Source: Ardenticatena sp. (GTDB lineage: Bacteria; Chloroflexota; Anaerolineae; Ardenticatenales; Ardenticatenaceae). From it: DNA of 64,000 nt. Positions 1-8,224 of the stretch are shown in pieces. Position 1 is the first letter of the stretch, and each line of letters starts with the position of its first letter. The position numbers and the translations under genes are program-made. The stretch spans positions 1 to 64,000 of the forward strand of contig WFOS01000064.1 of the NCBI GenBank assembly GCA_015487975.1. Direction: 5' to 3'. The notes under the pieces were generated by a model. The model was given only the letters and a program-made list of their open reading frames with translations. It did not search any database and was not told the origin of the DNA.

Positions 1-23
1 CAAACAGGCCGCTTGACGGCTTT

Positions 24-353
24 TTGCGGCTCGTTTGTCCTTTGGTCAAGCGCTCGTCACCACCCTGCATCCCTCGGTGGCTCTGTTCTCTTTGTCTTCC
101 CCCCTCACCTTGTTCCGCTTTCATTTTGGAAAGTTGTCCAAAGTCCAATAACATATTGGCACAAATTATAAGTTTCGTGATTTTTACTCTGATCAATACT
201 TTCGATACGTTCTTCCATTTGAAGGAATCACTCGAGAACTATTTGCTCGTCAATTACCTTATCATCATTACGATGATGGGGTTGCTTGCGCTGAATTATG
301 TACTTCATATCAAGGCAAACCGTTCTTTGGAGAAGGTCGAGCCACTGGGATAA
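24..353 (+). CDS. Possible small membrane protein (doubtful)
   Basis: An open frame of 109 codons whose second half is strongly hydrophobic (IISFVIFTLI, YLIIITMMGLLALNY), as two membrane helices would be. The first half is Cys/Pro/Ser-rich and looks non-coding. The hydrophobic part coincides with a patch (about 130-350) clearly richer in A+T than its surroundings. No ribosome binding site supports the listed ATG, so a later start or a fragment of a transferred gene is equally possible. No family recognised. Confidence 0.25.
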   Translation: MRLVCPLVKRSSPPCIPRWLCSLCLPPSPCSAFILESCPKSNNILAQIISFVIFTLINTFDTFFHLKESLENYLLVNYLIIITMMGLLALNYVLHIKANRSLEKVEPLG

Positions 354-1396
354 AGTGAACCATCCTTCCATTTCGTGTCGATACTTTCGGACGTCAACAA
401 CGCCACACGGAACCGTGGTCATTCAGTACCGACACGATTTGGTTTGAACGTCTGGTGGACACACAGCGCATTGTGGGGGGACAGATCTCTGGTCACACAG
501 GTGGCAAGACTGGCATATCGAGCTGGATGTGCATGCTCGCCCGCCTGACGATGTAGCACACGTTGCGCAACGAGGGTGCGTGGACAATCACGCCAGCGCC
601 CTGGGATCTCACGATCTGTTGCTGAGGGTATGTCATCTTCGTACCCCAATCGTTCGCGCCCGCCGATGATATGGAACGCGGGGCGAATACCGACGCTAGA
701 TACCTTTTGGAAGTTGACGCGGCTCCTGAACGTGGCAGTTTTCTTGGTATCACCAACCGTTGGTTGGTCACCTGGGAGACTGTGCCAAGAGCGCAACGCA
801 TCCAATCCAGTTTCTCCTTCGGCCCCCTCGAATACCTGTCGGATTGTACAGCGGCTCGAGGCCCCCTGAGCCAATGTTCGCACACGAGCCTTCTCGCAAC
901 TGAGTTATGAAGGAGCGCTGGCGACTTTCGGGAAACGTCCACAGGCGATTCCAGATGAAGTTGCTGGTGATTGCCATCCTGATCGAAAAGAACTTGCTCC
1001 ACACCAGCGCCAAGATTGCCAGCAAAACGAGCAAATTGAGCACGCTGAAGTCTACTCCCTATCCCTCAAACACAGGCCAACTCAACGAACCGCTCGACTT
1101 CTTTCCGGTTTTCCTGTGCCACGGGAATGCCCCTCAAGTGGACGTTGTCTGTCTGCATACGATTCGATACCTCTCGCACAAGCAATCGCTGTCATCCTAT
1201 TCACGCTCGCATGTGTGCATCGTTCGCCCCCGGTGAGATGGTTGCACTGTTCCACGTGCACGAGTTTCTCTGCTGGTAGCCCCCCAAGGGACATTTTGTC
1301 CTAACGGAATCAGGACGCCAGTCTCATGACAGCGGGAAAGACGGGCTGTACACTGTATCCAAGCGAGCAAAACACAAAAGTGAAAGGAGAGTAAGA
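354..1396. other. About 1 kb without a convincing gene
   Basis: Several overlapping frames of 60-170 codons occur on both strands, but none has a ribosome binding site, a recognisable motif or consistent codon use. On the minus strand around 770-1043 a hydrophobic start (LNLLVLLAILALVWSKFF) runs into unrelated-looking sequence, and neighbouring frames take over. This would fit a frameshifted relic of a membrane protein gene, but I cannot identify it. Confidence 0.4.
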
Positions 1397-1834
1397 ATGA
1401 TTTTCACGAAACGAAGTGTTTTCTTCGTTCTCGGCGTCCTGGCGGTTCTTATTTTGGGAGGGTGCAACACAGCCGCGAAGTCGGAGAACATCTCCATCGG
1501 CGACCGTGTCGTGGCTACCTACGGCACCTTTGACAACGTGCCCACCACGGAAAAAGAGGCCCTGGAGCAAGGCTGGATTGACGTTGACCCTGGCCAGTGC
1601 GTGCCCCAGATGGGACGACACTTCATCAAAATGGCGGGAGAACAGCCAAGTCCGCTGATTCTTCTCTTCGATCCTGACGGCCAGCTCATCGGCATAGAGC
1701 TGGAAAGCCTGACCGAACAGCCCGCGCCCCCATGGGAGCACCTGGAACAGGGGCATCCGGGCATGGAGTTCGAGCATTGGACCGTGCACTTTTGGTTCCG
1801 CGACCCTGCTGAGGCCTGTGCAGCAACCTCGTAA
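1397..1834 (+). CDS. Small lipoprotein of unknown function
   Basis: The 145-residue product begins with a basic n-region (MIFTKR), a hydrophobic core and a lipobox ending LILGGC (Cys at about residue 23), so it should be lipidated and held on the outer face of the membrane. The remainder is acidic, lacks further membrane segments and contains two Cys. A good ribosome binding site (GTGAAAGGAGAG) precedes the ATG. It starts a plus-strand run with the membrane protein 21 nt downstream, so the two are probably co-transcribed. I recognise no family; the role is unknown. Confidence 0.75.
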   Translation: MIFTKRSVFFVLGVLAVLILGGCNTAAKSENISIGDRVVATYGTFDNVPTTEKEALEQGWIDVDPGQCVPQMGRHFIKMAGEQPSPLILLFDPDGQLIGIELESLTEQPAPPWEHLEQGHPGMEFEHWTVHFWFRDPAEACAATS

Positions 1835-1855
1835 GCGCATAAAGGGAGAATTCTC

Positions 1856-2350
1856 ATGGATCTTACTGTGCTTCTAAGACTCATCCACATTTCTGCGGCC
1901 ATTTTCTGGGTAGGGACGACATTCTTTATGCTTTTCTTCCTGGAACCCGTCATCGAGCACACTGGGCAGGCTGGCAACCAAGTGATGCAGGTGTTGGCTA
2001 GCAACACGCGCTTTCCACAGGTCATCGCCCTTTCCGGCATTATCACCGTCTTGGCAGGGCTGGCGATGTACTGGCGCGTGTACGGCTTCGATATCACGAC
2101 GATGTTCGGTTCCAGATTCCCCCTCACATTGGGCGCGCTGGCGGGCTTCTTGGCGTTTTTCACGGGTTCCTACTTTCAGGGCCGCTCGGTCAAGCAATTG
2201 GTGGCCTTGGGCGCGACCATTGCAACCCAAAACAGCCCACCCACGCCAGAACAGATGGCGCAGATGCAGCAGCATCAGGCCCGCATTGCCCTGGGCACCC
2301 GCATAACGGCCGTTCTCATGGTGCTTGCGGTCATCGGCATGGTGGTATAG
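1856..2350 (+). CDS. Four-helix membrane protein, CopD/DUF2269-like
   Basis: This 164-residue protein has four predicted membrane helices. The first begins LLRLIHISAAIFWVGTTFF, a pattern (helix 1 with His and WVG) common to the CopD-like and DUF2269 integral membrane families, some of which bind haem or metal. Helices 2 and 3 are around residues 55-75 and 90-105, and the last is at the C-terminus. A Gln-rich cytoplasmic stretch (QMAQMQQHQ) precedes the last helix. It follows the lipoprotein gene closely with its own GGGAGAA site. Family assignment is tentative; the function is not known. Confidence 0.65.
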   Translation: MDLTVLLRLIHISAAIFWVGTTFFMLFFLEPVIEHTGQAGNQVMQVLASNTRFPQVIALSGIITVLAGLAMYWRVYGFDITTMFGSRFPLTLGALAGFLAFFTGSYFQGRSVKQLVALGATIATQNSPPTPEQMAQMQQHQARIALGTRITAVLMVLAVIGMVV

Positions 2351-2419
2351 AGCACAGCGTGTGCGAAGTCACTGCACTGACCCATCAGCAGAACAAAATC
2401 CTCCAAAAAGGAGCACAAA

Positions 2420-3304
2420 ATGCGCGATAAACGAGTTCTGATCTTTGGCGCCACGGGCAACGTGGGCGGAGCAACCAGCCGAGAGATGGTGAAGCGGGGC
2501 TGGCAGGTGCGTGCGGTGACACGCACCCCGGAGAGCGAGAAGGCAAGCGCCCTGGCCGCGCTGGGTGTGGAGGTCGTCCAGGGCGACATGGACGACCCCG
2601 CTTCGCTGGAGCGGGTCTTCGACGGCTTCCGGCGGGTCCTCAGCGTTCAGAACTGGCAAGTGAGCGGGCCCGATGGCGAGGTGCGGCAGGGCAAACACGT
2701 GGCCGACGCGGCCCGGGCGGCCGCGGTCGAGCACCTGGTGTTCGCCTCGGCAGGCATCGGGGAAGACCACTCCGGCGTTCCCCACTTCGACAACAAGCGC
2801 GTCATCGAACGATACATGGCGTCGTTGGGAATTCCGTTCACCGTCGTTCGTCCTGTGCCTTTCATGGAGTTGATGACCGAAAAAGAGTTCTTCCCGCCGA
2901 TGGGCATCTGGGGCATCGCGCCGAAAATCATGGGCTGGGACACTCTCTTCCCCTGGGTCGCGGTGCGAGACATCGGCATCGCCAACGCTACCATCTTCGA
3001 AAATCCGGAGAAATGGACGGGCCGCGAGGTCATCCTGTGCGGTGATGTGAAAAGTCTGGGCGAAAGCCGGAAGACGTTTCAGACAATCACCGGAAAGAAA
3101 CCGTTTCGAGTGCCGCTGCCCCTGTGGCTCTTCCGCAAGATAGCGGGCGATGAACTCATCATTATGTTTCGGTGGATGAAGCGCTGGATTGCCGGCGTAG
3201 GGCCGCAGGGCCTTCGGGAATTGCAAGAGGCCTCGCGAGCGGTGTGCGCGGACATGCTGGACGTGGAGAGATGGCTGAGAATGAAACAGAAGGGGGCATC
3301 ATGA
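2420..3304 (+). CDS. NmrA-like NAD(P)-binding protein
   Basis: The 294-residue product opens with a Rossmann glycine motif (VLIFGATGNVGG, residues 6-17), followed by the basic residues that favour NADP(H) and an Asp-rich turn (QGDMDDP). This is the signature of the NmrA/atypical short-chain dehydrogenase family, which includes redox-sensing regulators and isoflavone-reductase-like enzymes. The classical YxxxK catalytic pair is not evident, so a sensor or chaperone-like role is as likely as catalysis. The site AAAAAGGAGC precedes the ATG. It lies in the same run as the membrane proteins on either side. Confidence 0.8.
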   Translation: MRDKRVLIFGATGNVGGATSREMVKRGWQVRAVTRTPESEKASALAALGVEVVQGDMDDPASLERVFDGFRRVLSVQNWQVSGPDGEVRQGKHVADAARAAAVEHLVFASAGIGEDHSGVPHFDNKRVIERYMASLGIPFTVVRPVPFMELMTEKEFFPPMGIWGIAPKIMGWDTLFPWVAVRDIGIANATIFENPEKWTGREVILCGDVKSLGESRKTFQTITGKKPFRVPLPLWLFRKIAGDELIIMFRWMKRWIAGVGPQGLRELQEASRAVCADMLDVERWLRMKQKGAS

Positions 3305-3367
3305 CCATCTATTCATTTGGCCGCCCAGCCTGTTCCTTCTCATGGTTGTGAAAAAGTGAGGCCACCA

Positions 3368-4018
3368 ATGATACGCCACCAAGAGACAGCGACACTTGCC
3401 CGCTCAAGCCATATCATCCGTTCCGGTGCCATCGCGGGAGTGATCGCCGTGGTGGTGTTCACGGTCGCTCATCACCTGTTCACCAGCAACATCTGGTTCT
3501 CCCTCCCGCTGATGGCGCTAGTGGGCGCATCGTGCGGCATGTACCTGGGCTGGAGTTATACCCTGCTGACGCCTAGCGCCTCGCTGAGGCGTTGGTTGGC
3601 GTACAACCTGTTCTACGACGGCGCATTCTTGCTCCTGGCCCTGACGTCGGTTCTGATCTTCGAGCCCGTCATCACCATGGCGGCACTCATTGCTGACGGA
3701 CCTCCGCCCTCCGAACTCACGGCCCAGGCCTTGCCGCTTACCGCCTTCTTCACCGTGTTCACCGCGGCCGTGGAAACGCTTATTTTCGGCGCCCGCCGTT
3801 TGACGCAGGTCGGGGCGATGCTGCTCTCCACAGTGCTGCTTATGCTTTTCCTGGGCATGAACGTTGCCATTATTGGCCTGGTCGATATCTCGGCCGCGGG
3901 GTGGGCCGTGGTGGCCGAGTTTTTTGCCTACATCCTGCTCCTGAACGCCGTGTTCGCAGCCGTGTTTGCCCTGCTGGAACGACCAACCTTCGTCAGCCAA
4001 CGGGGAGCGAACCTATGA
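3368..4018 (+). CDS. Multi-pass membrane protein, unknown
   Basis: The track opens the frame at 3317, but the ATG at 3368 (MIRHQETATLARSS) follows GTGAGG and gives a natural cytoplasmic N-terminus before the first helix, so I take that start (216 residues). About six hydrophobic helices are visible (GAIAGVIAVVVFTVAH, LLLALTSVLIFEP and so on). No catalytic motif is seen. Its stop overlaps the ATG of the next gene (ATGA), so the two are translationally coupled. Confidence 0.7.
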   Translation: MIRHQETATLARSSHIIRSGAIAGVIAVVVFTVAHHLFTSNIWFSLPLMALVGASCGMYLGWSYTLLTPSASLRRWLAYNLFYDGAFLLLALTSVLIFEPVITMAALIADGPPPSELTAQALPLTAFFTVFTAAVETLIFGARRLTQVGAMLLSTVLLMLFLGMNVAIIGLVDISAAGWAVVAEFFAYILLLNAVFAAVFALLERPTFVSQRGANL

Positions 4019-5022
4019 CGACCGTTTTTCTCAATGCGCATAGCACCACTATCACGCGCGCCGAACGCATGGCCAACGGAAACTGGGAGGTAACCTCTCA
4101 CACCGCCCAGTACAAGGTCGCCTGCTTGACTCCAGACTCCACCCACCCGAACCGCGTGTATGCGGGAACCCACAACGGCATCCTTCGTTCTGATGACGAT
4201 GGGCGCACTTGGCGCCCTGTTGGGATGGCAGGACACATCGTCAAGTCCCTGGCCGTCAGCCCTCACCGTTCGGGCGTGCTCTACGCAGGCACGAAACCTC
4301 CGGCGGTCTTCAAGAGCGAGGACGGGGGCGTCCACTGGCGAGAATTGGAGGCCTTTCAACACATTCGGGACATTCAGGGTCGTCGCTTCTGGTGTTCCCC
4401 CGCTGAGCCGCCCGATTGGAGGGCTTACGTCATAGCGCTGGCGATCTCCCCAACGGAGCCACACGTTCTCATGGCTGGCATTGAATTTGGCGCGGTGGTG
4501 CGCAGCGAGGACGGCGGGCGCACCTGGTCGAACCACCGCAAGGGGGCCATTCGCGATTGCCACACCCTCACATTTCACGCCCGGAAGGGGAACTGGGTAT
4601 ACGAGGCTGGTGGCCGAGGGGCAGCCGTGTCGCGAGACGGCGGGCGCACGTGGGAACAGCCGCGCGAGGGCCTCGACCGGCGTTACGGTTGGGCCTGCGC
4701 GGCCGATCCGGAACGGCCTGAGGTCTGGTACGTCTCGGCCGGGCCCATTGGCTGGAAGAGGGTCCCCCAGGCGCACGTGGACGGTGCAGCCAACAGCTCC
4801 ATCTTTCGCAAGGCCGGCGGCGCGCCCTGGGAGAAGTTAGGCGGCGGGCTCCCTCAGCCCATGTCCTATCTGGCTTACTCCCTGATCACCGACCCCGCCG
4901 CGCCAGGCCATGTGTATGCCGGACTAAGCAACGGCGAAGTCTGGCACTCCACCAACTACGGCGACTCGTGGCAGCGTCTGCCCTTCAACCTCGGCCGTGT
5001 TTGGCGCATGGTTTTGATTTAG
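4015..5022 (+). CDS. VPS10/sortilin-type beta-propeller repeat protein
   Basis: Taking the ATG at 4015, which overlaps the preceding stop, gives 335 residues. Asp-box (BNR-like) turns repeat through the chain: RSDDDGRTWRP, KSEDGGVHWRE, RSEDGGRTWSN, SRDGGRTWEQ and STNYGDSWQR, spaced as blades of a propeller like those of sortilin/VPS10 and photosystem II assembly-type proteins. Each is preceded by a hydrophobic strand (VYAGTHNGI, LYAGTKPP). There is no signal peptide, so it appears cytoplasmic. Such folds bind ligands or glycans; no active site can be assigned. Last gene of the 1397-5022 run. Confidence 0.8.
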   Translation: MTTVFLNAHSTTITRAERMANGNWEVTSHTAQYKVACLTPDSTHPNRVYAGTHNGILRSDDDGRTWRPVGMAGHIVKSLAVSPHRSGVLYAGTKPPAVFKSEDGGVHWRELEAFQHIRDIQGRRFWCSPAEPPDWRAYVIALAISPTEPHVLMAGIEFGAVVRSEDGGRTWSNHRKGAIRDCHTLTFHARKGNWVYEAGGRGAAVSRDGGRTWEQPREGLDRRYGWACAADPERPEVWYVSAGPIGWKRVPQAHVDGAANSSIFRKAGGAPWEKLGGGLPQPMSYLAYSLITDPAAPGHVYAGLSNGEVWHSTNYGDSWQRLPFNLGRVWRMVLI

Positions 5023-5102
5023 AACAAGATGATCGTGAAGAGACGATGCGGTTGGCCAATCGAAATGGAAGTTGGTATTGGCTGGATTGCTACAACATGC
5101 GA

Positions 5103-5132
5103 TTGTGCCCTGCGCCGATATGTGGGTATAAT
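5103..5132 (+). promoter_or_regulatory. Promoter placing the transcription start on the sensor kinase ATG
   Basis: A TATAAT box (5127-5132) follows TTGTGC (5103-5108) with 18-bp spacing. The ATG of the kinase gene begins only 6 nt after the -10 box, which is about where transcription should start. There is no ribosome binding site between them, so a leaderless mRNA is predicted. Confidence 0.55.
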
Positions 5133-5137
5133 CAACC

Positions 5138-7219
5138 ATGGCGAATCAAGCGCGCTGGAATGAAAAAAGGGCCAGTTGGAACGACTGGCGCATACGAGGA
5201 TTCCCTCTCACCTGGGCCTCGATGGCCCTCGGCATCTTTGTGTTCCTCATTAGTTTTGTGGGGGTGGTGTTTCTCGTCCTCAACCGTGACGCGCCCAAGT
5301 CGGACCGCTGGGGCTTCTGGGGCTTTCAGTCGCTGATGGGGGTATCGACTGCCCTGAACGGTCTGCTCATTACACGGCGTCACCCCCGCCACCCTATCGG
5401 CTGGATGTTGCTCATCACGGGATTGGGCGCGGGCTTGACCGGTGTCAGCGAGGGACTTTCCATTTATGCTTTATACGTCCGGCCACACCTCCTGCCCGTC
5501 GGCATCCTCGTGGCCGGGCTCTTCAACTGGCTCTGGATTGTGTCCTACGCCTTGATGGCGATTTTCATCCCCTTGCTCTTTCCCGATGGGCACTTTCTCT
5601 CTCCGCGCTGGCGCATCGTGGCGTGGTTGGGTGTTGTGTGGACGCTGCTGGGTGCAGCGTGGATGATTCTCGCCCCCGGCCCTCTGCCCAACAACGGCGA
5701 CATCGAGAACCCCTTCGGCGTGGAAGCCCTGCGGGGCACGTTCGTCACTTCGTTCGATCCCCGTGTCGTCATTCCCCTGATAGGTATGTTCCTCATGCTC
5801 GTCGCCGCCAATTCGCTGATCGTGCGATACCGCCGCACCCAGGACGCCGTGACACGGCATCAGCTCAAATGGCTTGCCTTCGCGACTGTCCTTGTCTCCT
5901 TTGCGGGAATAGTGGGGCACTTCTCCGGGCCGTTGGCCAATATCGCCCTGGCTGTTCTGGCATTCTCGATGCCCGTCGCCGTCGCCGTTGCCATCCTGCG
6001 CTATCGGCTCTATGACATTGACCTTATCATCAACCGCACACTGGTCTACGGTGTCCTGGTGGCGTCGATCGTGGGGCTCTATGTCGTCACGGTAAGCGCC
6101 GTTAGCATGTTCGTCCAGAACCGCAGCAACTGGATTGCGGCGATGGTCGCGGCTGGGGTGGTCGGCATTGTCTTCCATCCTCTGCGTACCCGCTTGCAAC
6201 GGGGCGCCAACCAGATCTTGTATGGCCGTCGTGCCCATCCGCTGACTCTGCTCTCGGAAATGGGCGCACGCATGGAGGCGGCGGCCACGCCAGAGGCCAT
6301 GCTGAGCGCGATGGCGGAGACGGTGGCTCGGGAGTTGAAGCTGCCATACGTGGGGGTAGGGCTGGAAAGTGAGGACGGTCTGAGTATGGTCACTACCTAT
6401 GGCAAGCCGGACCATCAAGTGATGGCTTTCCCGTTGGTCTACCAGGGGGAGATCGTGGGGCAATTGTTGGCAGCCCCACGAGGGCGCGGGGAAACGTTCC
6501 ATGAAACGGACATAGCGCTCCTCGAAAATATCGCACGCCAAGCCGGCGCCGTCACCCATGCCGCGCGCCTTACAGCCGACTTGCGCCGCTCGAATCAGCG
6601 CCTGGTCACGGCCCGCGAAGAGGAACGCCGCCGCCTGCGGCGCGACCTGCACGATGGGCTTGGTCCGTATCTGGCCAGCTTCCCCTTGGCCCTCGATGCG
6701 GTGATTCGCCTCATGGAGAGCAACCCCCAAGCGGCTGTCCCCATTCTGCGGGAACTCCAGAAGCAATCCCAGAATGCGGTGCGGGAAATTCGACGCCTGG
6801 TGTACAATCTTCGCCCCCCCGCGCTGGACGACCTGGGGCTGCCCGGCGCTCTGCGGGAGAGCGCGGCGCGGTACAACCGAAGCGGCGTCCACATCACCTT
6901 CGACGCGCCCGATCCCTTGCCACCTTTGCCAGCGGCCGTGGAAGTGGCAGCCTTTCGCATCGTGCAGGAGGGTCTCACCAACGTCGTGCGCCATGCCCAC
7001 GCCCGCACCTGCCGCGTTGCCCTGAGACTGGAACGGGATTGCCTGTGCGTAACCATCGAGGACGATGGTCGCGGCCTTCCGCCCAATCTTCGGAAAGGCG
7101 TGGGGCTGCGTTCCATGCAAGAACGTGTGACGACGCTGGGAGGACACTTCAGCCTGGGGCGGAGCTCGGCTGGCGGTGCCCTCGTGGAAGCATGGTTGCC
7201 GATAGAGGAGACCTCATGA
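5138..7219 (+). CDS. NarL/LiaS-type membrane sensor histidine kinase
   Basis: The 693-residue protein has an N-terminal membrane region of about eight helices (residues 25-345), then a GAF-like sensor segment (about 370-480). After that come a HisKA_3 dimerisation domain with the phospho-accepting His in RRDLHDGLG (about 508) and a HATPase_c domain with EDDGRGLPP and the G2 box GVGLRSMQERV. This class phosphorylates LuxR-type response regulators. Its stop overlaps the start of such a regulator (ATGA), so the pair is a unit. The signal is unknown; the membrane module resembles those that sense membrane stress. The N-terminus follows the -10 box directly (see promoter). Confidence 0.92.
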   Translation: MANQARWNEKRASWNDWRIRGFPLTWASMALGIFVFLISFVGVVFLVLNRDAPKSDRWGFWGFQSLMGVSTALNGLLITRRHPRHPIGWMLLITGLGAGLTGVSEGLSIYALYVRPHLLPVGILVAGLFNWLWIVSYALMAIFIPLLFPDGHFLSPRWRIVAWLGVVWTLLGAAWMILAPGPLPNNGDIENPFGVEALRGTFVTSFDPRVVIPLIGMFLMLVAANSLIVRYRRTQDAVTRHQLKWLAFATVLVSFAGIVGHFSGPLANIALAVLAFSMPVAVAVAILRYRLYDIDLIINRTLVYGVLVASIVGLYVVTVSAVSMFVQNRSNWIAAMVAAGVVGIVFHPLRTRLQRGANQILYGRRAHPLTLLSEMGARMEAAATPEAMLSAMAETVARELKLPYVGVGLESEDGLSMVTTYGKPDHQVMAFPLVYQGEIVGQLLAAPRGRGETFHETDIALLENIARQAGAVTHAARLTADLRRSNQRLVTAREEERRRLRRDLHDGLGPYLASFPLALDAVIRLMESNPQAAVPILRELQKQSQNAVREIRRLVYNLRPPALDDLGLPGALRESAARYNRSGVHITFDAPDPLPPLPAAVEVAAFRIVQEGLTNVVRHAHARTCRVALRLERDCLCVTIEDDGRGLPPNLRKGVGLRSMQERVTTLGGHFSLGRSSAGGALVEAWLPIEETS

Positions 7220-7872
7220 GTTCACCTGACCTCATCCGCGTATTGATTGCCGACGATCACCCCGTGTTTCGGTTTGGCCTGCGGGCTCTGCTGCAAGGCG
7301 AGCCCGATGTAGAAGTGGTAGGCGAGGCGACCACTGGCCTCGAAGCCGTGAAAATGGCCCTGGAACGACAGCCCGACGTCGTGCTCATGGACTTGAACAT
7401 GCCCGAGCTCAACGGCATCGAAGCAACACGGCGCATTCGGAACGAAAACCCGAACATCACCGTGCTGGTGCTCACCATGTTCGACGACGACACAGTGTTT
7501 TCGGCCATGCGGGCCGGAGCCCGAGGCTACCTGTTGAAAGGGGCCGAAGGGGAAGAAACGCTGCGCGCTGTGCGGGCGGTCGCCAACGGTGAAGCCATCT
7601 TCAGCCCCACCATCGCCGACCGCATCATGCACTACTTCGCCCACGCGCCCTCGCACCCCTCCCTGGCCGCCTTTCCCGAACTCACAGAGCGGGAGCGGGA
7701 GGTGTTGACGCTCATCGCCCAAGGGCTGACCAACCAAGCCATCGCGGCCCGGCTGGTGCTCAGCGAGAAGACCGTGCGCAATCACGTCTCCAACATCTTC
7801 AGTAAACTTCAAGTGGCCGACCGAGCCGAGGCCATCATTCGGGCTAGAGACGCAGGGTTGGACAGGCCATGA
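7216..7872 (+). CDS. NarL/LuxR-family response regulator
   Basis: The track begins at 7039, but the true ATG is 7216, overlapping the kinase stop (218 residues). The receiver domain (residues 5-120) carries the acidic pair IADDH and the phospho-acceptor Asp in VVLMDLNMPELNG, the Thr in LTMFDDD and the Lys in LLKGAEGEE. The C-terminal LuxR helix-turn-helix is typical (LTEREREVLTLIAQGLTNQ, then LVLSEKTVRNHVSNIFSKL). It should bind DNA after phosphorylation by the adjoining kinase. Targets are unknown. The nearest downstream promoter is that of the secreted amylase, but no evidence links them. Confidence 0.94.
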   Translation: MSSPDLIRVLIADDHPVFRFGLRALLQGEPDVEVVGEATTGLEAVKMALERQPDVVLMDLNMPELNGIEATRRIRNENPNITVLVLTMFDDDTVFSAMRAGARGYLLKGAEGEETLRAVRAVANGEAIFSPTIADRIMHYFAHAPSHPSLAAFPELTEREREVLTLIAQGLTNQAIAARLVLSEKTVRNHVSNIFSKLQVADRAEAIIRARDAGLDRP

Positions 7873-8104
7873 AGACTTCGTGAGTGTATCAAGTTGGGGA
7901 CCTACAGGAAGCCGAAAAGAGCGCTCAGCTTCGTAAAAATGGTCGAAAAAAGGTGAGACTGCCCGTAGTGAATTCGAGCCAACCTCGCGAAATCGGGTAC
8001 GATATCCCCTATCTCCTAAACAAGGCCACTCCCCTCTGCATTGTACGCCAAAACCCCATTGCCCAACTGGTCCAACTTCGTCGCGTCGGATGGACAACAG
8101 GCTA

Positions 8105-8133
8105 TTGACATGCCAGGCGAGATTTTGTATAGT
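8105..8133 (+). promoter_or_regulatory. Sigma-A promoter of the secreted GH13 gene
   Basis: Consensus TTGACA (8105-8110), 17-bp spacer, TATAGT (8128-8133). Transcription should begin near 8140, just before the palindromic operator, giving a leader of about 85 nt. The 352-bp gap 7873-8224 holds this promoter and operator and nothing else I recognise. Confidence 0.85.
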
Positions 8134-8150
8134 AGGCATACGCTTTTTGG

Positions 8151-8173
8151 GAACGTTCTCTGAGAACGTTCTC
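8151..8173 (+). promoter_or_regulatory. Tandem GAACGTTCTC operator
   Basis: The 10-mer GAACGTTCTC occurs at 8151-8160 and again at 8164-8173. The second copy is part of a perfect 12-bp palindrome, GAGAACGTTCTC (8162-8173). It lies immediately downstream of the -10 box, a position where bound repressor blocks transcription. The 12-mer CTGAGAACGTTC recurs in the same orientation upstream of the other GH13 gene (32388-32399). A LacI/MalR-type sugar regulator would fit; that part is inference. Confidence 0.7.
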
Positions 8174-8224
8174 GGCGAGCCGCTTCCACACGTACCGAGT
8201 CTCTACGAAAAGGGGGGATACCGA

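Noticed and set aside
1082-1294. Short minus-strand frame with Cys/His content
   Set aside because: No start signal, and no conserved zinc-binding spacing; probably chance.
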